A stretch of DNA of 64,000 bases from Polytrichum commune. Lineage: Eukaryota > Streptophyta > Polytrichopsida > Polytrichales > Polytrichaceae. The notes beneath the pieces are model-generated. The model ran no database searches. It was not told where the DNA came from and saw only the letters and a list, made by a program, of their open reading frames with translations. The number at the start of each line of letters is the position of its first letter. Position 1 is the stretch's first letter. A program made the translations under genes and the position numbers. This document shows positions 9,834 through 21,125 of the stretch, one piece after another. Location of the stretch: positions 19,220,001 through 19,284,000 of the forward strand of contig OX485806.1 of the NCBI GenBank assembly GCA_950295325.1, read 5' to 3'.

Positions 9834-12800
9834 TTAGCTTGTGGCATAGATGCATTGCAGAGCAGTCATACATAGTTAGGTCTGCCATTGAAAGTATTCA
9901 AAAGCATTGCATATCTAAGTGCATAGAGAATGCAGGATAGGAAGGCTAAATGTGGTTGATTTATAAAGAGAATTATTGAACTGTAGGGAACCATTTTCTT
10001 GCAGTGTGTAGAGAGATCTATTTCTAATTAATGTGAATAACTGCTGGCATTGAATCATCTATATGAATATCTTTGTGAAATACAGTAACAAACAGGTTTC
10101 CTGCTCATGCACTTTCACAGTATGTGGAGTATTACAAGAGGAGACACAGATGTTACGGATCAACTGGACATCCATTGAGGGTAAAGTACCTCACAGAAGT
10201 CCATGTATTATCCCCTAAATGCTTTTTTAGCCTGATCTGGCCCTCTCATATACAAAGTACCTTGAAATTGTACAATATGAATATTGATTGCGATGTGGCT
10301 TTGTGGTAGGAAGTGATAGCTTGTTGTCTTGCAAGGTTATTCTTCTTGACACCCACACAATTTGTCACTTGAAAAGAATTAGATGAAGATTTCACATTAT
10401 CCAGTATGAAGAGGAATACTCAATTAGTATGAACATGCTAAAAGCTTTTAGGGGTTAAGCATGATGACGATTGTTGAAACGAATTGAGGGTTTCGAAAAC
10501 TCAATTGGGAAAGTCTACTATTGGGTAAAGTGATTTGTTGTTGGGTCCTTAGTTCTCCCACTTCAAACCTAGAAGAAAAATAAACTAAAGGAGCTTGGTG
10601 GTATTCCTGCCTGCACTGCTTGAAAGAAAACATTCTCATAAGAAATAGAGTTGGGGTCAGTTAGGTTGGTGAAATATGATGCAAATTAATGCAAGATGCT
10701 TGGATGACTCTCCCCATTTGCTAAAAGATAAGTGTTAGTTAGCACTTTTGTCTTTCTGTTTCATACATAGTTATTGAAATTCTGTATCACCTTTAAAAGA
10801 TCGATCCAAACATATGATAAATGGTTATCCTCTACCTCATGAAGTGCTCACATCTTAAGAGACATATTGATAGTTTGTACTTTCCAAGATCATGTTATGT
10901 CTGTAACTTTTTTGTCAATGTAGATGTAGTATATGTCATTTGAACCTATCATATCAAGTTTCTCATAGCACAATGAGATTTGTCATTATCATGGGAGTTC
11001 AACATTTTGACATTCAAATACATTATGACATAATTTTATTGAGTTGCTATCAACTGTCCCATTCCAATAATATTAGTGTTAGTGCTTCACCCGAGTTTAT
11101 CAGGCTATATCTGCTTTGTTAAGAGAATAATCATGGGATAGATCTTGAATACTACATGTCAGATTCCCAATTCCACTCCACCCTCCATACTAGTTGGATA
11201 ATGTTACAGGGAGGATCCAAAGCATTTTTGTATTTTTAACCTCATGGATGTAATCTCAGTAAAAAGTCATAACAATGTGTAACTCCAAATATGATGACCC
11301 TCATAAATAGGACAAATTCAAAGCATTGTTGGAACATACAATGCAATTTTGTAGATACAACAAGAATAACAACAAGCTTGCCATTGGAAGTGGTTGTTGT
11401 AAAACATAGTCCCAATCTTCAAAGAACCTTCATAATATTACATAGCTCCTTGGCTATGTTATGTGGGACCATGTATCACATGAGCATAATTCTCTTTTGA
11501 TTCCGGGATCCCTGTTTATGGGGAACATTTAGGATGTGGATTGTGAACTTTTCAATAAACAACTGTAAATGATTAGAGTTTTTTAATCGCAACCTCGCAC
11601 TTTGGAAATAAACCATCATGTAGCTGCTTAGTAATGCTATGTCGACCTCATTATGCCATGACATAAAGAGTAAGTGCACTTTCAAGTATTTCAATCCAAG
11701 TTGTAACTCCTCTTAGGTTTGACTTGGAACATACTACACTAATTATCCCATTTACTGAGGGTGGGCTAATAGTGTGTGTGGGAAATTAATAAAGGTGATA
11801 CTAAATTTCTTTACGCTATGAAATTAGAGCCACAAAAAGATTTAGGAAGCATTGTTCATCCCAACATTATTCACTAAAAATATTATTCATAGTAACATTA
11901 TTCACTGAAAGGACCAACATTATTCAGCTTGACACTATTCATCGAATATACTATTCATAGTAGCACTTTTCATTGAAAGTACTGACATTATTTACAATAT
12001 TCATGCTATTCATACTGACACCATTTTCTTCCTATTACTTAAGTTTCTTCCCATGAAGGTAAGATAGTGGAGGCCCCTACTACATACTAAATATAGAAGT
12101 GAATTCAACCATAGGACTGAGTATTGTTATGTTGATAAGCATGTGTTTGCATGTAATTTTTTTCATCACTTTACAAACACCTTAGAGTACGCATTAATTT
12201 TCTTGAAAATGAATGGTAAATGAGCATATATTCATGAATTCAATATCACTCAGTAAAAATTTCAACCCTCACTATTTTTGAGACTTGGCAAAATAATGCA
12301 TGTTTTAAGAATCAGTGCCATGTGCACTAAATGGGGTCAACAATGTAGATTGGCTAATGATGTCATGGCTAGTGTGTATGAATTAAGAATCATGAAAGAT
12401 GATACATAATTTGAAAAAACTTGGATTTTTTCCCCTCCACCTTGCACCCCTCCACTTTTCAACCCCTAACCCCCTAATGGTTAGTCATGGATCTAAGAAC
12501 GTATAGAAAAAGATGTGTTTGAAAGTGGCTGGACCACTACCTCTCAAGAGAAAAAACAACCAACATACCAAAAATCCCTATCTCAAACACAAAGCATTTG
12601 AAAATACATGAATAAAAATTGTCATTCTTTTTCTTAAATGAGAGAAAACATGGATAAATAGAAAGTAAATTAAATAAAGGATGGATGGTTCTTATACATG
12701 CTTTGAGAAGCAATGTGGTGGATACTCCACTGTAGATATGTGCTTTTCACAAATAAGACACTATCCATATAACAAAAACGTTTTACACAAGAGATGCACT

Positions 12801-13337
12801 CCAAATCTAAGAATATTTTACTTCTATCATTATTATCACATGGTCTGTTGATAGCAATACTTGTATACAATATTATACTATCCAAAATTCAAGTGTAAGT
12901 ATGAGATAAGTCTAGGTTTGCATAGAACCTAGTTTCACCATCATCCTCATCAAGCAAAGGCGTCAATACTATCTTCATGCCATGGAGGTCCATGTATGTT
13001 CTCACGGTCAATGTCATTCCATGATGACCTAGATGAAACCTCATCTCTCTTGGGGGGAGATTGCTACTTTCAATGGAGCCGGTGGACTAATTAGAATCTT
13101 TGGACATTATGTTGCCAAGATACCATGTGACCGTATTTGACCCCACACACTCATGCACCAATTGTGAGTTCATATAATATAGACCAAATTTTCCACATGC
13201 TTCAAGGCCAATTAATTATGTGCTTTGCTATGCACAAATGAATAATTACTCTAGTTGCCTTGACAAGGTGATGGCAAACACACTTGGGTTAGTATTTGTT
13301 TGTAATAGTGGTGTTAAGTTGGTAAGAACAAGATAGT
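9834..13337. other. AT-rich intergenic region without supported genes
   Basis: Only short open frames occur, scattered on both strands, with no recognisable motif. The part at 11745-12060 is a dispersed repeat that recurs at 42860 and 45925. The first ~150 bp probably form the 3' UTR of the DCC-like gene. Confidence 0.5.
11745..12060 (+). repeat. Dispersed repeat, copy 1 (CACTATTCA-rich)
   Basis: It contains GTGGGAAATTAATAAAGG, GGTGATACTAAATTTC, AGGAAGCATTGTTCATCCC and a run of short variants of TTCACTGAAAGTACCAACA. The same order of motifs is found at 42880-43130 and 45925-46130, so this is an interspersed family. No ends, terminal repeats or coding capacity were recognised. Confidence 0.65.
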
Positions 13338-13339
13338 TA

Positions 13340-13645
13340 CATTAAATAGTCCTATTATTGTGGGCCACAAGTTTCTCAACCCACGCTAAATTTCTAGTAG
13401 AAAATTAGCATGGGCCACATTATTTGTTTTTCAAGTAGAAAATAGTGTGGGTGATTATTGTATTCTGTGATACTTTTGTCTTATAACTAATATTCAATGT
13501 GTTGGCTAAAAGTCTTTATGTAGACTTAAGGGAAGACCCAACACCTTGGACCCACGTTAATCCCACCATGACCAAAAAATTAGTGTGGCCCATGCTAATT
13601 ATTTCCACTCTAATTTTTCACCCACAATAATAGGACTATTTAGTG
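13340..13645. mobile_element. TA-flanked MITE, family CAYTAAATAG (copy 1)
   Basis: Terminal inverted repeats of about 25 bp start CATTAAATAGTCCTATTATT at the left; the right end is the complement of CACTAAATAGTCCTATTATT. TA dinucleotides flank both ends (13338-13339 and 13646-13647). A second copy lies at 61889-62226. A 2-bp TA duplication suggests a Tc1/mariner (Stowaway-like) origin. Confidence 0.8.
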
Positions 13646-13647
13646 TA

Positions 13648-14005
13648 CACTCTAACCTCCATAATATCACGCTCGTGTCCACCAAAGTGCAAGTGATATT
13701 AAAGAGGTATGTAGTGTTAACATGGATGCATGATAATAGAGAATCAATGTAACGTATGACATTATAATATAATACAAAGTCAACATTGCAATAATGACAA
13801 ATAATGACAACAATGACAACGTGATGCGTGCAAGGGTGTGGTTTGAAATCTTTGATGGATCACTTTAATGTCAAAACCCATGATATGTGGGAGGCAGATG
13901 TGACAATAAGAAAAGAGATTTAAATTGAGAACATCTGTCCTCTAGGGCTCGGGATATAAGAGATGGAGTGACATTAAGGAGGGTGATATTACAGAGGTTA
14001 GGGTG
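13648..14005. mobile_element. TA-flanked MITE, family CACYCTAACCTC
   Basis: The left end CACTCTAACCTCCATAATAT is matched by the complement of the right end, CACCCTAACCTCTGTAATAT, giving an inverted repeat of about 26 bp. TA lies on both sides (13646-13647 and 14006-14007). Its left TA is the same TA that ends the previous MITE, so the two elements abut. It is distinct in sequence from its neighbour. Confidence 0.75.
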
Positions 14006-14206
14006 TACCAGTAACTAGGTTTCATACTTGGTTTCATACTAGGCTACATACTAGGTAAGGTCCATGAGTGTTGTTCGGGAACATGTGTGTGCAAACCCCA
14101 AAGAACGTGGGCTTAACAAAGGTCACTGGGAGTAGGCAAGACGTGAACCATTATCATATATATTCGAGTCTGTAAAATACGGCTCCCTCTCACAATACAA
14201 TGAGGG

Positions 14207-15181
14207 ATATGGATATGGAGATATGTGGGTTAGGTCACAAAGTTGGATGTCCATTTGTATGGTTCGGTTCATGCTTACCTTGGTGAAGAATGTGGATATG
14301 TGGGTTACCTCACAAATTGTGATGTCAATATGAATGGTTTAGTTCGTGCTTACCTTGGTGAAGAATGTGGATATGTGGGTTACCTCACAAATTGTGATGT
14401 CAACATGAATGGTTCAGTTCGTGTTTCCCTTTGTGAAGAATGTGGACATGTGGGTTACCTCACAAATTGTGATGTCAATATGAATGGTTTAGTTCGTGCT
14501 TCCCTTGGTGAAGAATGTGGATATGTGGGTTACCTCACAAATTGTGATGTCAACATGAATGGTTCAGTTCGTGTTTCCCTTTGTGAAGAATGTGGACATG
14601 TGGGTTACCTCACAAATTGTGATGTCAATATGAATGGTTTAGTTCGTGCTTCCCTTGGTGAAGAATGTGGATATGTGGGTTACCTCACAAATTGTGATGT
14701 CAACATGAATGGTTCAGTTCGTGCTTCCCTTGGCAAAGAATGTGGATATGTGGGTTACCTCACAAATTGTGATGTCAATATGAATGGTTTAGTTCGTGCT
14801 TCCCTTGGTGAAGAATGTGGATATGTGGGTTACCTCACAAATTGTGATGTCAACATGAATGGTTCAGTTCGTGTTTCCCTTTGTGAAGAATGTGGACATG
14901 TGGGTTACCTCACAAATTGTGATGTCAATATGAATGGTTTAGTTCGTGCTTCCCTTGGTGAAGAATGTGGATATGTGGGTTACCTCACAAATTGTGATGT
15001 CAACATGAATGGTTCCGTTCGTGCTTCCCTTGGTGAAGAATGTGGATATGTGGGTTACCTCACAAATTGTGATGTCAATATGAATGGTTTAGTTCGTACT
15101 TCCCTTTGTGAAGAATGTGGATATGTAGGTTACCTCACAAATTGTGATGTCAACATGAATGGTTCAGTTCATGCTTCCCTT
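14207..15181 (+). repeat. 75-bp tandem repeat, about 13 units with a 150-bp higher-order period
   Basis: One degenerate unit (14207-14281) is followed by 12 well-conserved units of exactly 75 bp, with no indels. Units alternate between two variants, marked by AATATGAATGGTTTAG and AACATGAATGGTTCAG, so the array was amplified as 150-bp dimers. The array stops abruptly at the junction with a hAT MITE remnant at about 15184. Confidence 0.93.
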
Positions 15182-15202
15182 GGGTTTTCTTTGTTAAATT
15201 GA
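14243..15202 (+). CDS. Open frame of 12 tandem 25-residue Cys-containing repeats (doubtful gene)
   Basis: The frame encodes 319 residues: a 13-residue lead, 12 repeats of the type EECGYVGYLTNCDVNMNG-x-VRASL, and a 6-residue tail, GFSLLN. Each repeat has two or three Cys and a short hydrophobic stretch. The tail comes from the adjoining MITE remnant rather than the repeat. Because 75 is a multiple of three, an open frame is expected to persist by chance once one unit is open. Most differences between units are non-synonymous (G/C, Y/H, A/V, L/S), so I see no sign of protein-level conservation. No signal peptide or intron is evident, and no known family is recognised. I consider it a minisatellite with coding potential only. 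Confidence 0.25.
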   Translation: MDVHLYGSVHAYLGEECGYVGYLTNCDVNMNGLVRAYLGEECGYVGYLTNCDVNMNGSVRVSLCEECGHVGYLTNCDVNMNGLVRASLGEECGYVGYLTNCDVNMNGSVRVSLCEECGHVGYLTNCDVNMNGLVRASLGEECGYVGYLTNCDVNMNGSVRASLGKECGYVGYLTNCDVNMNGLVRASLGEECGYVGYLTNCDVNMNGSVRVSLCEECGHVGYLTNCDVNMNGLVRASLGEECGYVGYLTNCDVNMNGSVRASLGEECGYVGYLTNCDVNMNGLVRTSLCEECGYVGYLTNCDVNMNGSVHASLGFSLLN

Positions 15203-15320
15203 GGTATGTGAATTCCTGTAGGACGATCAGTAATCTTTCTGAAGTCTTGAGCCTCAAATGGTTATTTCTCAAACTTAGCTGGGTCATCTGTAGCTAATGG
15301 CCGATTCTCCCTGTTCATTG
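15184..15320 (+). mobile_element. hAT MITE remnant (right half only)
   Basis: It matches the right half of the family defined by the copy at 42276-42501: GGTTTTC-T-TTAAATTG, then CTTGAGCCTCAAATGGTTAT, TTTCTCAAACTTA, and the terminus CGATTCTCCCTGTTCATTG. The left half is replaced by the 75-bp tandem array. Confidence 0.75.
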
Positions 15321-15755
15321 TTTGTAGTGAGACAAGGTCTATGCTATCAAGGCAGCTAGATTTTCAACCTGTGAAATTCTTCTCGGTGACTCTCTGCACT
15401 GGTTGGTAGTTTTTACATATGGCCTTCTTGGTCCTATTATTAATTCATGAGCACTCGTGTGTTTATCTCGTGATTCTCTGGGCTAATCTCCAAGGTCGTT
15501 TCTAGGATTGCAAGAGTTAACAGTTGATCCGCTAACCTTCATTGATGTCTTGAAAAATGCCCACATTCTACTATTGCTGACACGACTGGCTCCACAACAA
15601 ATTATCTCATGAAGCAACTTCTTAACAATGCATTTTTGTTATGAGGCGGATTCCAATTCCCTTGAATTTTATGTTTTTGGGTGCTTCAATATCAAACTGC
15701 ACTTTTGATATATCATTTGTACTAAGATTTTTCACAAACATTTCCTTCTTTCACA
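15321..15755. other. No feature recognised
   Basis: Ordinary AT-rich sequence lies between the MITE remnant and the A/C-rich tract. No open frame of interest was seen. Confidence 0.4.
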
Positions 15756-17300
15756 TTGGCATCCAAGACCCATGAACACCCCCAAGCTTACCACACGAGT
15801 TGCGGAATTTTATTGGTAGTTTCTACTCGATCATACTTGCAAGAGGTCCAACATCTAGAAAATGTGGTGTTTGGAGAGGAAAGAATGAAGAGAGGCGGAG
15901 CCCTCCGCACGCAGCCTCAACAAAAGACAAAGAAGTGCACCCCCAAGCTCCGGCCAAGAGCGACGCCGAACCACTACGACCTAAGCACCCAAGCACAAGA
16001 CGGCAACATCCCCGTAGACACCCAACGCAAAGACAAGCAGCCAGCAGAACGAAAGCACCGAGGAGACGAACAACAAACAACGCATGCGCATGGCTACCCG
16101 CCAGATCTAGATCTAGGAGAGTTACGAAGAAACCCAACATCAACACTTCATCTTAAGGGTCTAACTTTCTTTACAAAATGGGTGCTCATCAGCACCACCC
16201 TCCTGTGTGGTCTCACACACCTCACCACCCTACCAGCAATGCTCAAACCCTCAACACACCCACAAAGAACACACTCACTACAATACCTACCAACATTGCT
16301 AAGGTATTCACTCCTCACACAAACTACCATCAAGTGCAAACTACCAATACCATCCCTCTTAGTCACTCAATACCCTACACTGCCATACTACACACTACAG
16401 CCAGCAGCCTCCCACACAGATCTGCTCCCACCAGCCGGGAGCACTCCACACGCGCTCCAGCCGCCAGCGCCACCCACACCACACCACCCAAAGCACACAA
16501 CAGTAAGTCCAAAAAATCGCACCTACCACCAAAGAAACACACACTCCAACAAAACTCGAACACAAAAATTCACACTACCTATAAGCTTACCTTCGACAAG
16601 CCGACGCCGCCACCGCCGATCTCCACATACGCAACCTCCACCTCTGCACCAGCAACCCCCACACACCCACACAATGCACCCACACCCACCCACCCTAAGA
16701 ACAGAACTTCCCAATCCTAAACCCAAAATCCGCCGACCCCCTGACCCTCTCCAGCCACTACCCGCCATCGACCAGCTCATACTCCGACCCCAACACCCTC
16801 AAAAAAATGCTAGCCAGACTACACACCGCACACGACCCAGACACGATCTGAATCCCGACAACCCAAACACCCCACTTAGCCCCCTCTCTCTGCCGCACAA
16901 AGGATACACGCACATGCACCCGCAATCACAACCTCCCCACACCCACCCAAGGCGCCCACAATCACCCCCCCCCCCCAAGAACAGAAATCCCCTACCCTGA
17001 CTCCAAAAAGCGCCGACCTCCAGACCCTTCACAACAAATGCCCACCTCCGAACAACGCACACCTTGACATAGCCCCCTCCAAAAAACCAACCGGCAGATT
17101 GCCCTACATACATGAACACAACACGATCCCATTCCTGACAGCTCCGATACTACATTCAGCCCCCTCCCTCTGCCAGCCCAAGAATGCACACACAGATACA
17201 ACTCACCTAAGCCAACCCAATCTCCAAACCCAGAAAACCGCCACCAAATCCCTCAAGCTATTCAACCCACCTACAAACGTCACCCTGAGGGAAGCTATCT
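15756..17300 (+). other. A/C-rich tract with long open frames, possibly a retroelement fragment
   Basis: The plus strand is strongly enriched in A and C, like the retrotransposon at 26-34 kb. That makes long open frames likely in several registers: 15756-17000 codes 414 residues rich in Pro, Thr and His, and a second long frame overlaps it. A sub-repeat of roughly 250 bp is visible: 16695-16900 and 16970-17200 share CCGACC-CC-GACCCT, then TAGCCCCCTC-CTCTGCC. No RT, endonuclease or other motif is seen. It may be a 5' piece of a related retroelement, or simple compositional sequence; I do not call a gene. Confidence 0.35.
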
Positions 17301-17385
17301 TATGAGCGATGAGCAGTGAGCGGTGAGCGGTGAGCAGTAACACATGAGCAATGAGCAGTAACATATGAGCAATGACTCCAAATTT
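17300..17385 (+). repeat. Short tandem repeat of GAGCAATGAGCAGTAACAT type
   Basis: About six imperfect 10-20 bp units built from GAGCGATGAGCAGTGAGCGG and GAGCAATGAGCAGTAACAT occur between 17303 and 17372. Confidence 0.6.
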
Positions 17386-17499
17386 AGTAAAGACACACGG
17401 GTTTAGGGTACATAACCAGAATTTTGACAAATTAATTGCATATTTTCAATTGTAAATTGCCAGTATTTTAAATGAAGCACACGTGAAAGGGCCCTATTG

Positions 17500-18270
17500 C
17501 CATGGATCGTTTTAAACACTTTCAATCCATTGCTGATTTTTATTATAATAATCCAAACCAATACATGTCATTTATTGACATCCTTATACATATAGTTACA
17601 ACCAACACTTGCACAACTACTCACATTCCACAACACCAACAAGTTCAAGTAGGTGCATAACCTCATTATATGTATATGTAGGTGTCATAGTTGTGAACCA
17701 CTCAAACCGCTCACGGGCTGAGTTAAGGCCCACAATCTGCAAAAGCAAGGAAATTAGATATTAGAAATAGTCAATATGTAGATAGCTACTAGATTTTGAG
17801 ACATCCGCCTGTAGATGCGAGTTGTGTAAGAGACTGGTATTAGGTCTGGATCAACCCGGGTTCGAATCCGGTTGGTTACATTGACTGGTGCTATCCCAAA
17901 TTGAGCTAATGATAAAGTAGGAATAATCTATAGGCGGATACCAAGAAGACGTTACTACGCGGATGTGCGTAGAATCTTCTCGATTATTTTTTATTTTTAG
18001 AAACTTGTTATTATTTATCCGTATGAATCAATCAAACCGCTCACGGTTGGGTCGTAGTCTAAATAGAATTAAAGTTACTGAATCATTTGAAATACTTTCA
18101 GTCCATAGCTAATTTTTATTATAATAATCCAAACCAAAACATGCCATTTATTGACATTCAAATATATGTTGCTTAATAGAACACTTGCAATACTACTCAC
18201 ATTCTACAATATCAGCAAGTTTAAGTAGTCGCATGACCTCATTATAGGTATATGTAGGTGCATGAATGAA
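17500..18270. repeat. Direct duplication of the transposase 3' end, flanking a tRNA-like insert
   Basis: Segments 17519-17700 and 18098-18260 share CTGATTTTTATTATAATAAT or a variant, AATCCAAACCA, ATTTATTGACAT, ACTACTCACATTC and TATATGTAGGTG in the same order. The right copy overlaps the last codons of the minus-strand SWIM-domain reading frame. AAACCGCTCACGG occurs near both 17705 and 18035. The duplicated segments flank the insert at about 17797-18000. Confidence 0.65.
17797..18000 (+). mobile_element. Possible tRNA-derived SINE
   Basis: GGGTTCGAATCCGG at about 17867 matches the pol III B box (GGTTCGANTCC). A weaker A-box-like TAGATGCGAG lies about 45 bp upstream, and the segment ends in a T/A-rich tail (TTTTTTATTTTTAG). 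Spacing and overall shape fit a tRNA-derived SINE. A cloverleaf cannot be drawn, so it is not a tRNA gene. No clear target duplication was found. Confidence 0.4.
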
Positions 18271-19980
18271 CTTGTCACTCTCGTAATCCACCTTGCACAA
18301 AAATCTGAACACATAATAAAGATGTTTACAATACACCCATTTTCTTTTTTTTCCCGATGCATGAGATGACATTTTCGTGAAATCCGGGCATGTGCAATGC
18401 GGGATGTCGCCAATTGTGACATGGTAGGTGATATCCTGCTTGGAGACAATGTTGATTATCACTCCAAAGCCTGGATATGAAATGGCAGTGACCCCAACCA
18501 CAAGGTAATCTTCCATGAATCCGGTGCTCTCTCATTTGTTTTTGTGATCCGCCAGCGGTGCTGTTGGATTACGATGCATTGTCTTCCCAAACCTGAATGT
18601 AGGATGGACGTCCGGGTTTGGTGGCATACAAAAATGCGAGCGAGGGTTGGAAAGAATTGCGATTGTTGAAAACCTACGACAAGGGGATAATGCCTCCCTA
18701 TGCTGTAGTTGAAATTCAGCATCTTCAAGTGCCAGAACCTCCTCTCTTGATAGATTGGTACCTATCTTCACCGACCACGTGTTGGGTACTATAGGCCAAT
18801 CAAACACATATTTCTTCTTACTGCCACTCACACAACGCTTGATATCGTTAAGGCAAAACCAAAATTCATACTCCACATTGTTGGGAGAGCAAAATTCTTT
18901 CCTGAGCCATTTGTATGTTAGATCAGGTGTGCCATGTTTCCCAATCCCGACTTTGGTATTGCACATAGTCCCTGTAATGGCCTGCAGTGTCCAACATCGT
19001 TTGGTTGAGTTGGGTGGCAATCTTGCAATGTGTCACTTAGAAGCAAGACAATCAGTCTCTAACACAGATGTGGTATGAGCCACACTATGAATTGCATAAT
19101 TCAACGATTCCTCTATGCATTGACGAGTTGCTCGGGTGTTGGGACGATGAATGAAATAGTTCACTTAGTCGGGTCGATGAGAGTCACAATCAACACCCGG
19201 TGATAGGTTCGGTTTGCTTTTGGTGGAACCAAAGAGCTTTGACCCTTCCAATGCACAATATGTAGTGTTGACGTCTTCTGTCCCTAGATAAGATTTCATG
19301 GCATCAGCCAACATTTTTGGATCTCCACACCTGGCAGCCGCTTTGAATTTCAAGGATGCCAAATCAAGACCTTTACCATCAGACCCCCTTTCAACCATGT
19401 CTGGTAATTTGCAATTTGCATGAAGGCACGGATCATGTCATCCATTGTAGCTTCATATAAACAAGTCATTTTGTTGCCGGACTGTTGGAGCCATTTTTTG
19501 TGTATAGTCTCTGCAAGGTTGCATGTTGGCATTTCCGCACGTTATTCTATTGTCATATCCTATGAACAACACACAAATATGAGGATAATAAAAATATAAG
19601 ATATATATAATAATGAAAGAAAAATGAATGACATTGAATAATAAATTTTGATATGTACTTACAAATAGTATATGACCACCCCATTGTCTGTATCGAAAGT
19701 GCCAAAAATCCAACCACTCTGAAAGGCCAAAAATGCCTTCTACCAAGGTAGATCCGGATGACAACCACCAAGAACAAATCACATGATACTTAGTCTCGGC
19801 GTCGTCCATTGTTTTTGCGTCTTTGTAATCCTTGCATATTTGCTTGTGTTGAAACTGCAAGGATGGTTTGATATATTTTTGGGTCACCTTATTCAAGCTC
19901 GTAGACCAATGGAAAAGACATGTACGCTGACGTGCAACCATGGAGAAATATGCCACACAATACGAAAAAGAAGAACAATC
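18193..19980 (-). pseudogene. Degenerate Mutator-like (MULE) transposase with SWIM zinc finger
   Basis: Several minus-strand frames read in order from right to left. They are 19956-19453 (contains CKDYKDAKTMDDAETKYH), 19532-19350 (NLAETIHKKWLQQSGNKMTC), 19398-19165, 19020-18532 and 18516-18193. The last carries HCTCPDF, then KRKWVYCKHLYYVFRFLC, a C-x-C-x(n)-C-x-H SWIM finger as found at the C-terminus of MULE and FAR1-type transposases. The N-A/E-x-x-H-x-x-W pattern upstream also fits the post-catalytic part of such transposases. The frames are broken by shifts and stops and no DDE core is clearly readable. No terminal inverted repeats were identified. A domesticated gene with introns is less likely, given the breaks. 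Confidence 0.55.
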
Positions 19981-20367
19981 TTCTGAGGCGGAGATGGAGG
20001 TAGGTTGTACGAACGAAATTGTAAGAAAATCACTTTAAAATCAAAATAAATTTAGAGGTATGTAATGTATACTATATTGTGCATCCCGAGAATACGATTC
20101 CAACGGTATATAGCATGAACAAAATGATTTTATTTTGCATGTTTTAGAGCCAAAAAACAATTAGAGCATCTTAGATTCTTCTAAAATCTTCAAAAAATGA
20201 AGATTTTATGCATGAAATCTAACCATATTAATTTCAGTAGACTTTGGCGATTTATGTAAGACTATTATCTACGCACTTGATTTTTTTCGGAAATAAATTA
20301 GAATATTTGAAAACGTTATAGCAACTCCGCAAAGTGACTCAAATCAAAGTATATTTCTCTTCCAAAT

Positions 20368-20953
20368 GGGTAGCCGTTAACGGCCACCCTTTTTATGATG
20401 CCAACTTCTGTGTTCTAGTTTAGGGTGGCCGTTAACGGCCACCCTTTGTATGATGCTAACTTCTATTTTCTAGTTTAGGGTACCCCTTCTTGGGTTTCAG
20501 TCTTCATTTAACAACATAATTTCTTTGAAATAAAATCACATATATACATATATTTCTTATGTCTGTTCCATCTAAAAGTCTGGCCGTTAACGGCCACCCT
20601 TGGTTGCATCTCAGATTTATTGGTATATGTGTTTCCACCCTTATTGAAATTTCATATTCTTTTCTATATATGTTTATTTTTTCATGTAGACACTCATTTC
20701 CTTCATTTTTTTCCTCCAACAAGGGTGGCTGTTGACGGCCATCCTTATTGAAATTTCAGATTCTATTCTATATGTGTTTCTTTCTTCATGTATACACCCA
20801 TTTCCTTATTTATTTATTTTCAACAAGAATGGCCATTAACGGCTAGCCTTTTTGAAATTTTATTTTATTTTTTATATGTGTTTTTTTCTTCATATATACA
20901 TTCATTTCCTTAATATTTTGTCCTCCAACAAGGGTGGCCGTTAACGGCCACCC
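20368..20953. repeat. Array of six copies of a 22-bp palindrome centred on GTTAAC
   Basis: Copies lie at 20368-20389, 20423-20444, 20578-20599, 20723-20744, 20827-20848 and 20932-20953. The half-site is GGGTGGCCGTT followed by its exact complement; copies 2 and 6 are perfect. The last four are embedded in a ~105-bp tandem unit that also carries TATGTGTTTCTT-type and CATTTCCTTA-type stretches. Variants in copies 4 and 5 include partly compensated changes. The array lies in an otherwise very AT-rich stretch. Confidence 0.9.
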
Positions 20954-21125
20954 TTATTAAAATTTCAATTTTTTTTGCATATGTGGTTTTCCCTTATGTA
21001 TACTCTCACTTTCATAAATATTTTTATATATTATTTTAGTTTGCATATGTGATTTCTTTCATATGTATATATATTTTTTAATTTATTTTTATGTTTCATA
21101 TGGATAATATTTTTTTGCTTTAGAT

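Noticed and set aside
15823-16146. Minus-strand open frame rich in Leu, Val and Cys that looks like a membrane protein
   Set aside because: It is the complement of an A/C-rich tract, which automatically yields hydrophobic-looking frames; the same happens across 26-33 kb.
17860-17885. tRNA gene at the GGTTCGAATCC box
   Set aside because: No acceptor stem or cloverleaf can be drawn and the A box is weak; a SINE head is more likely.
20368-20953. CRISPR-like array (regular palindromic repeats)
   Set aside because: Spacers are not unique, spacing is irregular, and the context is eukaryotic; four copies are part of a 105-bp tandem repeat.
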